Of a DNA stretch of 64,000 bases, positions 1-12,262 are shown one piece after another; positions within the stretch are counted from its first letter, which is position 1, and each line of letters begins with the position of its first letter. A program made the position numbers and the translations under genes. This stretch comes from Nautilus pompilius (taxonomy: Eukaryota; Mollusca; Cephalopoda; Nautilida; Nautilidae). The DNA lies in NCBI GenBank assembly GCA_018389105.1, contig JACATO010001735.1, positions 124,001 through 188,000 of the forward strand. Direction: 5' to 3'. The notes below the pieces were generated by a model, which was not told the origin of the DNA, did no database searches, and saw nothing but the letters and a program-made list of their open reading frames with translations.

Positions 1-1780
1 TACATAATGTACACTCGGAACATTATACCTCTAGTACGTTACCAAAACAAACCAAACATGGCTGTTACCAATTCTAAAGGGTTAATTAGTCATCATTTAT
101 CGTTGAAAATTACACCCGTCAGGTCTTTCACGTCCTTTAGTTTTATATATCCCTGTATATATATTTATATGTACATATTTTTTTTTTCCTTTTTGGCTAA
201 ATCATGTACACCTGTTTTGACGAAATTTCTCGCTCCGTAGTATTTATCTTTCACCTGTCACCTGCATATAATTACGGTAACAACAAGTGACCTGAAAATA
301 CCCTTCCTGCGGGATCTCTGTGAGGTCGAGTCCTCCGCTGACCATTAGGCCAAACCTAGCGTCTGGATTACAGCCTTTGTTAACGTAATATCTTCACTTA
401 CAATCAACAAAAATCAATTATCCATGTCCATGTCCTGCACCACTGATCCAGTCTTCCCTTTTAGGTCTGTCTACCTGTACTAGGGATGTTCAATGAAGCA
501 CGGCTAGATGAGCATCACCCTAATGATATCCAGCCCCTTACTCCTCCCTTGTTTCATTTCAACATCCCTAATAGCTTCAAAATTTCCGTAAGGCAGGTCT
601 ACCTCACCTTCTGTTAGTAGTTTGGGAGCAGATTTCGATTTTTTCCGATGTGTATAATCCTAATCATATTAAAGGAATTGAGAGATTCCGATATATAGAG
701 AATATCTTCCTGCAAGCATTTATCAGTCTGGGGGATTCTATTCTCAATCTTTTTCTTGTTTTCAACTACAGGAGCTGAACAAGATCTTTTACAATTGCAT
801 GAATTCTATCATTACACCAAGTGCTTAAACATGCTGTTTTTATAAAAACGGTACCGTGTCAGTGTCTTTTAATAATGTCCTCATAAACCAGCTTTTATCA
901 TCTTGATCAACGTTGATATGTCCCTTTTTCATCTTTAACTCTGATGGCTGCATGTTTCTAAGATGCTGGCAATTGGATTCCAGAGAAATGACTACAGTGT
1001 AATCCTGATAAGAAGAAAATAGAGGAAACCAGGTAAATAATTTCTTGTTAGCATGTTTTATTGTTAACTAATGTCTATGTGCTACCAAACTATACCACCA
1101 TATTCAAGGAAGAACGACTGTGTTATAGGATCAACACAGCAGCAAAAGAAAGACAGGGAGAAATGTAACGAGAGCAATCATCATTTGTGAGTTACAGCCT
1201 TTAGTCTCAGCTGTACAGTATTGAGTCCATGACACACAACACATTGGGTTGGTACATATTCCCCCTGTTAGTCTATCTGGCTCTGCAGCTGTGATTTGCT
1301 TTTGTGTTTACTTTGTAGACACGTAACATATTCTTTGCCTTACACCAGTCTCTAAGCACATTTCTTTTTGAGATCGCATGTCCTGTGTGTGGCCATATTA
1401 TCACCATTTTTTTTCAGCTAACTTAACAACTTCCAGCTTAAGTGTAGGATGCAGTCTTGAAATACTCTACACTGTTCCGGTGGTTGGGTCTGGAAGATCT
1501 GTACTAGTAATTTTGTATATTTTCACAAAAAAGATGACTAATTGATCTCATTATTTAACAGTATGTTAAATGTTGTATAGATGGCCATAGAGAAACATTT
1601 AAAATGTATAAAACAGATATTTATTGATAAAGTTCAATTAAAAAATGAACAAAGTAATCAGTATAACAAATGCTCTATATTATTTAGTTGTTTGTATTTT
1701 TCCTAATCTCTTATTGCTTTTGACCAGTTAGGTCTTTTTCACAAAAATAAGTCATCTTCACTGCAGTAAGTCGGCTCACA
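1..1780. other. AT-rich non-coding DNA
   Basis: No coding region, RNA gene or repeat of known family was recognised here. The sequence is AT-rich with short T runs and a TATA-type simple stretch near 155-190. It reads like intron or intergenic DNA. A donor-like GTAAAT follows CAG near 1,032, but no open exon could be attached to it. Confidence 0.5.
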
Positions 1781-1837
1781 CATTGTGGCTGTGCTCCTCG
1801 CACACTTCATGGAGCTTTTGCGGTCTTTCTTCAAAAG

Positions 1838-3413
1838 TCAGAATTCAAGTCTCTTCTTTGGTGGACCTTGCTTCTGGACATATGGCTGGTGTTCTTCCAT
1901 TGCTACACCACGCTTCTCCATTGAGGTAACAACAGCTTTAGGAGGTTTAGACTGTCTTCCAAACAACTTCTCATGTGTGTTGTGACAAGTTCCGTCACAA
2001 GCTCTTTTAGAAATAAGCGTCACTTGTGCCGGGCCTTCTCCATAATCTCGGTCTGCTGTGATCTGTATAGAGAGTGGTGGGCATTCAGGCTGGCCACAGC
2101 AACAACATCGTACCACAATACCGTAGGTCACCTTCTCGATTGTCACTTACAGGAATGAGTACAAACCATCTGGTCCATCATGTTGACACCACTTTTTGTC
2201 TCATGGTAGTACTTGATAATTTCTGTTTTTTTTCTCTTCTTGCTCTGATCATCTACTGTCTTGTCGTGGTGCATTGTGCTCAGCAAAATGATCGCCTTAT
2301 CTTTCTTGGGCCCATAACTCACCATGGTGGTGCTGTTGTCTTGAAACCAAAATTAGAACTATGAAATTCTCGGAACTTGGAAGCCTTCATCAAAGCAGGT
2401 GTCTGGCTTGTTTTGGCAGAGCGTCTCCACAAGTGCCAGTCCTTTCTCAAGTAGTGCTTCAGTTAGGGGCATGCTTGTGAAAAAATTACCTGTTGTTATC
2501 TTGTGGCTTGTATTCGCCAATTGACGGCACGATGCTTGATCCAGGATTCCTCTGGACTTCTTCAGCAGACTGTTTTCCAGTGTAGACCATCCCGTCATTG
2601 CCATACTGAGTGAACTGGCATCAATTGTTCACCTACTGTCACACAATGACTGGGAACAAACCTCTTTCAGCAGTTAGCAACAAAAAGATCTTATACACAT
2701 CTGATAGTTTCATGAGGTCCATTTTCAGACGAAATTCTCTTGTCGTCAAACCTCAGGAAAGCGAATGTCTTCAAATATTGCAACAGACATTGTGAGTCTG
2801 TACACCAGGTTTTAAAATTGGGTCTCCGAACAGCTCCCAAGTGGAAATGTCCCAGTTTTTCTCACATCTTACCAAAAGAGAAAGGCCCACAAAAGCCAGA
2901 AGCTCATTTCTAGACATACCTTTGCATTCTTTCTCCTTACTGGCTGCTGCTCTTCATCCTTCAAGATTTAAACAATTTCAAATTTCTCAATCATGTTGTT
3001 ATAGACAAAAAGATCCCGAGAATCTTAGGTGACAGTTGTTTCTGGTGCAGGCCCCAGAGAGTTCCTTATGTTGTGGCTTGGCGAGTTTCCTTGACTGGGA
3101 GGTTTTTCGATCCATTATGAGCCATTGCAGCTGAGTCTAATTGTCCTTTGGGGATTGTCTTCAGGTTCCTATTCAGAAGACCACTCTCCTCACTAATACA
3201 AGATTCTTGCATAAACCGAACACCTGGAGCTGACAGAGTTGGTGAATCTTCTTTCCTCCAATGTTCAACATCTACTTCAGGTTCATAGTGTGGATCATCA
3301 GTCTCAGAATATTCTGGCTCCTTATCCACATTCAGAATCTCTTCAGTTGCTAACTCTGCCACCATCTCTACAGTTAGCTTAGTCAAACTGCATTTTGCCA
3401 TATTGGAAACCTG
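1838..3413 (-). mobile_element. Degenerate piggyBac-type DNA transposon, transposase remnant
   Basis: Read on the minus strand, this stretch holds pieces of a piggyBac (PGBD-type, IS4-like DDE) transposase in the right order but in several frames. The N-terminal piece starts at an ATG at 3401 and is acidic, as is usual for this family. Next comes a segment with MSRNELLAFVGLSLLV and FRLKMDLMKLS, matching the 'L.AF.G...L' region. A YTGKQ motif near 2,580 is followed, in another frame, by NFFTSMPLTEALLEKGLALV at about 2,420-2,490. This corresponds to the family's 'DNFFTS.PLAE.LL.KG' catalytic block, with the usual aspartate replaced by glycine (TTGNFF). The segment at 2143-2325 has LLSTMHHDK and KSGVNMMDQM, matching the third block. 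A Cys-containing tail runs to 1838. A splice-acceptor-like TTTTCCAG precedes the ATG on the minus strand. Frame changes and stops show it is inactive. Terminal inverted repeats and TTAA ends were not identified. Confidence 0.85.
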
Positions 3414-6400
3414 GAAAATATATGCATTGTGATACCATATTCATAACACATCCCTACTTTCTACATTTGAGTATCATTTCAATACAGATTTATAAGTACT
3501 AAAAAACTAGTTGCAGAGGTTCAGACCGACAAATCGACGACTGGCGGAATGAATCAGGTGACAACTGCTCAACTGCTGCTCCAAATCACCTAAATTATTC
3601 ATATGAAATGAAAGCTGCTCGTTTCCAATATAAAATTATCTGCATTTCACCTATATTACGTGTATCTATGTAAGTATTGTATCAATGATTCAATTAATAA
3701 TTTACGTTTTTATTTGTCCTGAGTTTAAAAATAAGAGAAGAAGTTACAGCGTCTCATTCGTCGTTATTTAAAAACTTAGATTGAATTAGTTTTCAATATA
3801 ATGACACCTAAATATCGACTTTTGTTCACCTGTTTGTGAATACCTGTATTTTGATTTGCACTCATGCAATTGTGAATGTCGATGTTGTATACGTATTGAT
3901 CGTGTGAATTATAATAATTTATTATTATTACTATATTCCTTGTAAATTGAAGGAAAAAAGAATTTTTGATTGTGATGATTGAAAATTTATTACATATCAT
4001 TTCAGTAATCTTCCTAGAAACTGGATAGGAATTTACCTGATCATTAGGCCACGGCTATGACCGGGCTGTTGCCTAATAGCCCGATGAATCCTTTATATTT
4101 TGGGGATTGTCCACAACATCGCATTCAAAATAGAATATATCATGTACTAAGAGGAATATTAAACATTTAAATGCTTAAAAATCAATGAAAAATCTGCATA
4201 AAATTTAGAAATTTTTAATTTATTAATGTAGTCCATTGTATTTTTGTATTTATGTATTTGCATTCTATTCCATATACTTTTCCTGTTTGGAAAGAGCGTG
4301 AATAGTTCAGCCCCTCCAATAATGAAGGGAGCCTCCTCAAGTCCTAAGCTCTGGCTACGGGCCTGCTTTAGGGTCGTGATCAATGTCTACTATATTGGTT
4401 GATTTAGACAAGGAAATGAGAATTGGTAACTCTATTATTTTTTTCTCCCAGGTGACGAACAATCCAAGATACCTTGGCTTTAAATGTTCTGCTAGATTGA
4501 GTTATATGGTCTCCTCCACGAAGAACTGCATGGAGTCCAGCTTATAATAGGTATTGTAAGTCTACCATTCTTAATGAAAGACAGGAGAACTTGGCTGCTT
4601 TCTTAGTCCTTCGAATTTAGGGAGTAAGAGGGGACTTTCATTAAGCAAAAGGAGCCTGTACATCAATGGACTGCATCCACATGTTCGGCTAAAAAATATT
4701 CACTCGAGATTTTCTTCAAAGCAAATTTTCACAAAACGTTTTGAATCAGGTGTCTGTTTTACGTTGGATATGATTGCGTATTAATTCCTGCATATGTGAC
4801 ATCACAGTGAAACTACTCCACCAGGTGTCATCAGCTGTCACATAGGAATCCTGGGCTCTCATCTTAACAGGTATGAACAAGTAATGACATACAGGCTCGA
4901 CACCTTAATTACCTACCTGATGGCCCTAAGTAAATAAAAAAGCCAGCTGAACATAAAAACACACAAACATACAGGTGTTTGATTTGCTGCAGGTGTGAAA
5001 TGTTTAAAGATCAAATGAACTAATCGTCTATGGTAAAATTTTGGATTTTATTCTCATTTTAAATTGCAACTCCAGTTTCTGTCTATCCTGTTTGGTAGGG
5101 AGGGGTATATACTAGACACCTGGTCACTCGCTGATGGAACCTTGTAGTAGGGATGAAGTCCCCTATCAAACTGAGTGGAGATTTATCAGAGGTTTTAACG
5201 ATGAGAATTATGCGAGCTGTACAAAATCCTCTCCTCGCTAAATTTGCCTTGTACTATACAATGTTTTCCTGGAGAAAAGTCATCTATGACCCGCAAGGTT
5301 CCTAAGATATAATCAGAAACCAGTTTGTCGAGAGATATCTGTGGGCTCCATATAAGTTTCAGCTGAGCTTACAGTTACCATGGCAATAATGCAAATAAAA
5401 CACCGTGAACCTGAATTTATTAGGTTGAATATAAGATTGGTCATAGTTTTCTTCTGCTGATTTGTCCTGGCAGATTTGACTGCTCGCTTTTCTCAAGGTC
5501 AAGATGGAATCTGCCTGCAGGTGGCGCTGGGACTGTGACTAATTTTGAATCTGAAATGGCAGCCTAAGATATCCACCAACTATCACCTTGTTGAATATTC
5601 TATGGCAGCTTCTGGCTGGGCAAAAGGAAACGGACCAAACCAGATATTTCCTGTCAACGTATCTATAAAACTTGAGACTGTAAATTCTTTGCATATTTTA
5701 TTTGATTTAATTATTATTTAATTAGTATCGTTATCTGACAGGTAAACTTATGGACATGGTACAACTGTTAATTACTTATTTATTTATTTTAGTATTTTCA
5801 TAGCAAACTGAAGAAAATTTGTTTGAAAATAAACTTGTATATGTTGATTTTAATTTACTAATTTTATTCTTAAACATTAGTTGACTGAACTACGTAGAAT
5901 GTAACAACACATCAGCAGAACTGGTTATAAATAAACAGAATAGAAAAGTTAAATATCTACTTATTCTAAATTTAATGCATTCTATTATTTGGCATTTAAA
6001 AAGCGACCTGGCGAAATTCGAGCCCGAACAGCTAAAAAACTGAAACATCAATCAGCATTTACAATTTACAACTCAGGTTTTCCTTAATAATATTGTAATA
6101 ATTTCTGACAAAGAGCGGGCACCTGACTTTGGTCGTCTATCGTATTAGAGAAATTGAGTCGAATATTATCAGCAAATTTGCTAATCGAGGAATCGAGTAT
6201 TGGCCGAATATTTTCCCAATCATTAACTCAACCTTTGAATGGACGGATAGCGGAGAAGGTGAATGGAATTAAATGGATTTGTACAGAAAAACGATTATTG
6301 TGAATCTACAGGTATGCTTCATTAGACTTTAAATAAACATTTTATAAAAGGGAGATGATCAATGGTTCTGCTGTCATCGCAGAAGCAGAAGAAATGTACA

Positions 6401-6738
6401 GAGAAAATGATTTGTCTTTTGTAAGTCGATCAGTTAACAACTCGGATACTTTGTAATTTCTATTTCGTTGAGCTGCAGATGAAATAGAATGAATCTTTGA
6501 AAAGAGAAAATATAATGTACAGATTTTCGTATAAATACCACTGAGAAAAGTTATTACTACAATATATTATACTGGTTTGACAGTCTGATTTATCAAGATA
6601 TTTAAGCCCTATCTGATTGATTTATTGCTTATCGAATTTTTCAACTTCGCTCTACATTAATAGATTGCGGCCGACTGTCAGAACACGTGCTTTATAGTAC
6701 ACTGACGGCTGTGAACGGAACCACGTGGGGGTGTGGCC
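3414..6738. other. AT-rich non-coding DNA with minor repeats
   Basis: No gene was recognised. A short imperfect hairpin lies at 4043-4077. The stretch at about 4,300-4,375 (GGCTACGGGCCTGC next to a CCCCTCC run) resembles the terminal part of a dispersed repeat, but no family could be assigned. A single RFX X-box-like site, GTTACCATGGCAAT, lies at 5374-5387. The rest is AT-rich with poly-purine and A/T tracts. Confidence 0.45.
4043..4077. repeat. Imperfect hairpin
   Basis: The left arm ATTAGGCCACGGCT and the right arm GGCTGTTGCCTAAT pair at 11 of 14 positions around a 7-base loop. It may be part of a MITE end or a chance hairpin. No function is assigned. Confidence 0.35.
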
Positions 6739-6840
6739 ACCGACACCTGTGACAAGGGACATAACTACGTGTCAGGAACCAACAAGTCCTTTTGTACCAA
6801 GAAAGGACATTGGTCTGGTCCAGATATATCTTGTGGATGT
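6739..6840 (+). pseudogene. Sushi/CCP domain exon fragment
   Basis: In one frame the translation contains CDKGHNYVSGTNKSFC followed by GHWSGPDISC. This is the second half of a sushi (complement control protein) module: Cys, Gly, 'SG', Cys, then G-x-W-S-G and the last Cys. Sushi modules are about 60-residue disulphide-bonded extracellular domains of adhesion and complement-like proteins. The residues expected just upstream (a VNGTTWGC-like string) appear at 6699-6733 in a different frame, and the working frame meets a stop upstream. No clean splice donor follows. It is most likely a decayed or isolated domain exon. A real exon with an unseen boundary remains possible. Confidence 0.5.
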
Positions 6841-9237
6841 TTGTTGTTCTCTGTTATAAATTTGAAAAGTTGTCACACCTGTCTCATTTATTCATCTTAG
6901 ACATTTTATTGTTTTCAGGTGAGTCTTGGGTCGGCTGTCGTCAGAAGGGTGGACGTTGGGTGTGGATGGATGGTACGGAGGTGGACAGGACCAACAGGTG
7001 GCCCTTGGGATGACTGTTGTTACCAACATCGATCTAGGTTCTCGGGTTATCCCTGTCGTTATCCCCGATATTTTATTGGTGAACTGCTACAGGAGTCCGC
7101 CTCGTTCAGGATGATAAATGTCCCCTTGATCGCCCCTTAATTACCCTGACTCCACAACGGCCTGGAAAATGGGAAGAAACAATAATGAGATAATAACTGG
7201 TTTTTCGTCGTCTTCCCTGTTGTTCTCTTTAGATTTCTCTTGTTGTTATCGTCACGATGACGTCATAACGTAGTCATCACCCCTCGAGGAGACAATGGAA
7301 GAAGGGCTGGGGTTCATCAGCACGTGCCTATAACAAGGGTGCAGTAACACAATTCAGGTTTTCAGTGGAATGTTAGACAATATTTCACTTTCCAAATCAG
7401 CCCCTTTTTCATAAATATCTTAAATTTTATCGACATATGGCCCCTTAACGCTCCCTTCCTCTCTTCACTAATGCGGTAGTTAGGAGAAGATCCCTGTTGC
7501 TGTCTCTGTGATGCAGTTACCATAGTAGCTTAGAACACTCCCCGGAGAAGGATGACGAGTTGGCTCATTACATCAGCGTCCTTACGGATGCTCACGTGAA
7601 GTAATACTGCGATCACGGAGCCTAATTGACCCTGGCAGGTGCGCAGATTTCCCTGTGCCTCCGTGAACTTCAAATTAGATCGTCACGTGTTCAGTCATCT
7701 CGCAGCTCCACCACTTATGAGACCTCGCCAATGTCATCGATATTTGAAAATACGGTATCGAACTGATCATTTTGTGGGAAATCTACTTTTGACTCTTATG
7801 TAACATATTTCGTGTTGTCTGGTTTTTGGAAACATTTATGGGAGAGAGAAATTTTATTTTTGTTACATTAATCGAAGATCAGTGTTACCCATAATGATTA
7901 GCGAACAATTGTCCTAGATAAAAGGGTCTTTGGGCATTCAGCCAATTTTCAAACAAAATGTTCTTGATGAAATTCTTTTCGCACTAACAGAACGATTACA
8001 TATTGAATACAAGGTCTTTTATTGGCGATTCCACAGTCATGTGTACACATATAGCTAAGATTAGCTGATAGTCTTAGCAGACGTTGACATGTGCATTTCG
8101 GGTGGCGAGCAGTCAGATGGAAGTCTGAGGACCGAGAACCATCATCTCAACCAGTCGGTGCTGAATCATTTCGATTACGCTAGCAATGGCCAAAGAAGTG
8201 GCTGACAAAACAGCTGGAGGACCTCAGCGATGAGTGTACGTCTTCCGTTAGGAAGCCAACGGTAACTTAAGCCCTGGATCATTTGATCGCTTTTGAATAG
8301 AAAAGAACGAAGAACTAGACATTAAAGAATCAGTAAAAACCTGAAGCTTTCCGGGGTTTTCCCTCCAAGTTGTGTGCCAGTTCTTTCATTAGCATTGTCA
8401 GTTCCTTCAGGATCTTTTGTTATTTGTCAGATCATTACGGTCTTCCAGCGATGTTTCAGGCTTCCCGATCTCTGACAGTATGACCAGCCCAGCCCAGCCT
8501 TCCTCTTTTGTCTTTACAGACCCTAACATTGCCAAACCCTGGAAATGTATCAGCAGAATAACTCCACCAAGACTGCTCCGTTATCCTCATCCAGATAGCC
8601 TCCCTCTATATCACAGTTTGCCCCTGAATGGGTTTATCAATACAAACATTAAAAGTTTTTCAAAATTAAATAAAAAATCACAGGTTTATTATCTTTAGAA
8701 TTTAACTAAATTTTTTTCTTTCTTTACTATTGACTTTATACAGTAACTGAAAACCTGAATAGGTGCAGTAAACGTTGAGGTGATAAATGAGTGAGATGTC
8801 GCTATGTTCATGGTGACTTTTCCTAAAGGGGCAGATGTTTACATTCATTGATGGAAGTATTCTTTAAAAAACCCTATATGTGATGTAGCATTTGTTGAGG
8901 ATGAAATAATTTGATATTTCTATTTACATATGGCAGACACAAAGGTCAACACTGAAGGAGTGAGATAAATAAACAATTATTTTATCATTTGTAATTAAAA
9001 TTCCATAATCAAACAAGATTCTACGAAGACCCGTTTCCTATTTAGTTCTCTAAGATGTTTATTCAGAGTTGTTACTTTTTGGGAGGATGAAGGGAGGATT
9101 TCCAAGAGGTGAAGTATCTCTGGCTTTCAATGTTTCATTGATAGGAAGTATTTTCCATTCCAAAGAGTGGCTCTTTTTGTTATTTTTCTCGTAAACTGCA
9201 GGCTCAAAAGACACGTGTGTTGTACGACTGGCTTTTT
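6841..9237. other. Non-coding DNA, nothing recognised
   Basis: Mixed-composition DNA without a recognisable coding region or repeat family. It includes one isolated perfect CRE palindrome (TGACGTCA) near 7258 and several CACGTG hexamers (around 7322, 7592 and 7684). Short open frames are present but show no domain. Confidence 0.45.
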
Positions 9238-9239
9238 AG

Positions 9240-9440
9240 AAAGATAATCTGGAATTGCATAGATGCGGGCTGGAGGAGGAGAACAGAGAAATGGAGCCAG
9301 AGTTTCGGAACAAGCTGCAGGACATCATCAAAAAGGCTGAGAATGCAGTGGATGACAAAAACAAGTTATTACTCTTTCGAAAGAAAATAAGGAGCAAACT
9401 GACATGTAAAGGGATTTATGAGGGAAAATGCTGGGACTAA
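9240..9440 (+). CDS. Candidate terminal coding exon of an unrecognised gene
   Basis: A pyrimidine-rich acceptor ending GGCTTTTTAG at 9230-9239 is followed directly by an open frame of 66 codons ending in TAA at 9438-9440. The in-frame TAG formed at the acceptor means this frame can only be used from the splice junction. The peptide is charged and probably helical: it starts KDNLELHRCG, continues through RNKLQDIIKKAENAV and ends KGIYEGKCWD. Codon choice (GAG, AAG, CTG, GAC) looks more protein-like than the surrounding DNA. A canonical AATAAA lies 74 bases after the stop. Together these suggest the last exon of a plus-strand host gene whose earlier exons were not found. An alternative acceptor near 9200 opens another frame, so the frame choice is not certain. 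The family is not recognised. Confidence 0.5.
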   Translation, partial: KDNLELHRCGLEEENREMEPEFRNKLQDIIKKAENAVDDKNKLLLFRKKIRSKLTCKGIYEGKCWD

Positions 9441-9513
9441 TTTATGTATGCATTTTTTTAATGTGTGACGGTAAGAGCCGCCCTCAATAGTTTTCTCAAA
9501 GAGACAATCCTGC

Positions 9514-9519
9514 AATAAA
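9514..9519 (+). terminator. Poly(A) signal AATAAA
   Basis: A canonical hexamer on the plus strand, 74 bases after the stop codon at 9440. Spacing fits a short 3' UTR with cleavage near 9,535. Confidence 0.45.
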
Positions 9520-9895
9520 GAGCAACTTTAAACTTTGACATAATTCTCTTGTCCTGTCTTAACAGTTGCAAGTATAATTATGTAGCACCCAGCAGCAGCA
9601 GCAATTCTAGCCAGGCTTATTGACAACCATATTTAATTGTTTGTAACCTTTGCTTATTAATACAAGTTTAAAAGAAATAGATTTACACACAAGACTATGT
9701 TATCCACCAGGTGACATTATCGAAAAATAACATCAATCCAGTAACAAAGATAACATTTACCCATCATTTATTTAGTAAAAGATAGCTTAAAACAAAATCA
9801 TTTAGCTGGAAATACACATTTAGTAAACAGATTAGTAAAGTAATGAACATGAGAAAACAATCCTTTGACTAAAAGAACACACTGGTCAATTCTGA

Positions 9896-11162
9896 GGTGA
9901 AGATGGAGTGCTGTCAAGGTCATCAGTAAGTTCCACAGGTCTGGTGGAGATGCTCTGTGCTAGAATAGTCTTCAAAAATTGCATTAAAGTTGATTGCTTA
10001 ATTTTCTTGTTTTGTCATGTCCAGCAAATCTCTTGATGAGAATCAGTCAGAGATATCACATCATCATCGTTCGAGTCTTCAAAGTCAACAGATTTTCCAA
10101 GTTGAACAACTTGCACAACAATTGAAGAGAGACTTTCAAAACCCATAAAACTGCATACACATTCCTTCCATAAGCATTCCCATTCACTATTCGTGTTTGT
10201 GTTCATGATTCCACTCCACGCACTCTCTTGATGCTATTCATTGCATGGAGAATATTGCATTGTCACCAGAAGTTGTGACCTGATGGCTTTTCAGGTCCAT
10301 CAGTAGCATTTAGGAGTTACAATGTTGTCTTCTTCATATACCACATCTTGAAACTGGCTATAACTCCCTGATTCATGGACTGGATTAGAGTTGTGATGTT
10401 GGGTGGCAAAAAATCACTTTTACGTTAGGGTGTAGATCAGTGAGGTGCGCAGAGTGCCCCGGTATATTGTTGAGGATAAGTAGTGCCTTAAATGCTGAGT
10501 TTTTCTCCTGAAAGTATTGCTTAACCTCAACACAGAAACAGTTCAGAATCAGTCCTCTGTGATGCCTTTTTGTTCTCCTACCGATGAACTGGTAGGGTCT
10601 TCTTGCCTTTCAAGGCCCAGGATTTCTGGGAATGGTACGCAGTAAGATTGTTAACCTATCTTTAGGGAATTTAAAACCAGGGGCTGTTTTTTTCTTTTGA
10701 TGTGTATGTTCTCTTTGGCATCCTTTTCCATAATAAACCTGTTTCGCCACCATTAATCACTTGGTATGGCAAGTGCCCCCTTCCTTCCACAATAGATTTG
10801 AATTCATCAGGAAACTGCTTAGCAGATGCATAGTCCTCACTGGCAGATTTACCTGTAGATTTTATGTTGTGCAGGTTTTGCCATTTTCAGACATTATCGA
10901 ACCAACCTTTGCTTGCCAAGAATGTCTCAGCTGAGGTTCCACCTTGTAGCTTGTTGCAGGCTTGAGCACTTTTGCGTAGACAATTGTAGAACTTAAGACT
11001 GTCTTCTTCTGGTTTTGTTCCTCTACCCATATGGCCAACATTTTCTCCACAGATGGATTCCTCGCCTCTGATGTTATTTTGTTGATGATGATGCTGATTT
11101 GTAAACAGAATCCTTTATCTTTGTAGCATTGCTCTTGATTGTACCTATTGTTGAATCATCTA
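9896..11162 (-). mobile_element. Degenerate Tigger/pogo-type DNA transposon, transposase remnant
   Basis: On the minus strand, blocks of a Tigger (pogo group, DDE/DDD of Tc1/mariner superfamily) transposase occur in order. DDSTIGTIKSNATKIKDSV lies near 11,110-11,160 (helix-turn-helix DNA-binding part). VEKMLAIWVEEQNQKK lies near 11,000-11,050 (CENP-B-type DNA-binding domain). LILNNIPGHSAH lies near 10,445-10,480, and LIQSMNQGVIASFKMWYMKK near 10,330-10,395. A C-terminal block has WECLWKECVCSFMGFES (10,015-10,206), and the end is DSTPSSPQN at 9896. In active relatives the second and third catalytic aspartates sit in 'LLLDNAPGH' and 'PMDQGVI'. Both are asparagine here (LNN and MNQG). Stops and frame changes separate the blocks. 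The copy is dead. Inverted terminal repeats were not found. Confidence 0.85.
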
Positions 11163-12250
11163 GGTTGGGCATGTGATCAATCTGTGTAGGGGACCCATTA
11201 CCACACTTAAGCAATCATGGTTTCTCCAGTTCAGTTTCTGATATTCAGCGGTTTTTTCTGTTTCTTCATGAGGGGCTTGTCCGGTGAACTTAGACAGTGC
11301 TTTTACGATGTCATAATTTGATGATTCACACCTACAAAAGAAAGTGGAGTGCGTGTGTGAGCGAGCGTCACTGCAACAGCTGAGTGAGTGGTGGTTGGTG
11401 TATATAAAGCAAGTGACCAAGTGATTTGTAACGACCAACAGTCTCCAACCTCCAATGAATTGTTTCCTCGTTTCAACACTAAATATATGTTCAGCTGTCT
11501 GAAACATGTCTATGTACACTTATTCTCATAAGTATTCATTTACTTGTTTCTCATTCATATCACTCACTCAGTACAAATTATGGGTATTCATACAAACTAG
11601 TGATGGACTCACTCTTGTCTGTCAACAGTCACATTGTTGCCAGATGCAAGAGCATATAAAGGTATTAGTGACTATAAAAATACAAATAATTTTAGTTATA
11701 TCTTTATCTCTTACATATTAAATATTGTTGATGAATATTCATTATTATGCATGAAGGTTAAAGATATCCATCATACAGAACAGTTTGTTTTTCTGCTGTA
11801 CAGAACGGTTGGAGAAATAGACAGCCAGTGTCTGTCGCCATTAAACTCAGCTGGTAGGAAGAGGAATCTGTGCATCATCAACCATTCTGTACAAAAGAAA
11901 TTATTTGGCATAAAAAAGATTAGTGTAGCTTCAAATTTGTGCATATCAAGGACAAGTAAATTAAGGAAATACTATGTAAAATGCTTTATGTTTTATTTGC
12001 TTTTAGACCCAAGTCAAAACCCTAAAACTGGATGCAGACTCGGAAAATATCTTTGATGGACATCTGAAGGAGCTGTGTGCCAGCACAGTATAAACACTCC
12101 AAAAGTATGCATACTTTGACACCCTAGCTCATGCTACTAATGATGCCGTTTTTGGATCCAATCCCAGCCTAAATACGAGCAATTAATGTAGTCAAGAAAA
12201 TTTTAAAGAGAAAAATATTTTGCTAAACCAATCGATTTATTCAGCCGGAA
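11163..12250. other. AT-rich non-coding DNA
   Basis: The longest open frame here (plus, 11,634-12,056, 140 codons) shows no recognisable domain and has AT-biased composition, so it is not called. The stretch up to about 11,520 may be the 5' non-coding part of the Tigger copy, but no terminal repeat was seen. Confidence 0.4.
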
Positions 12251-12262
12251 GAACGGTTTGAA

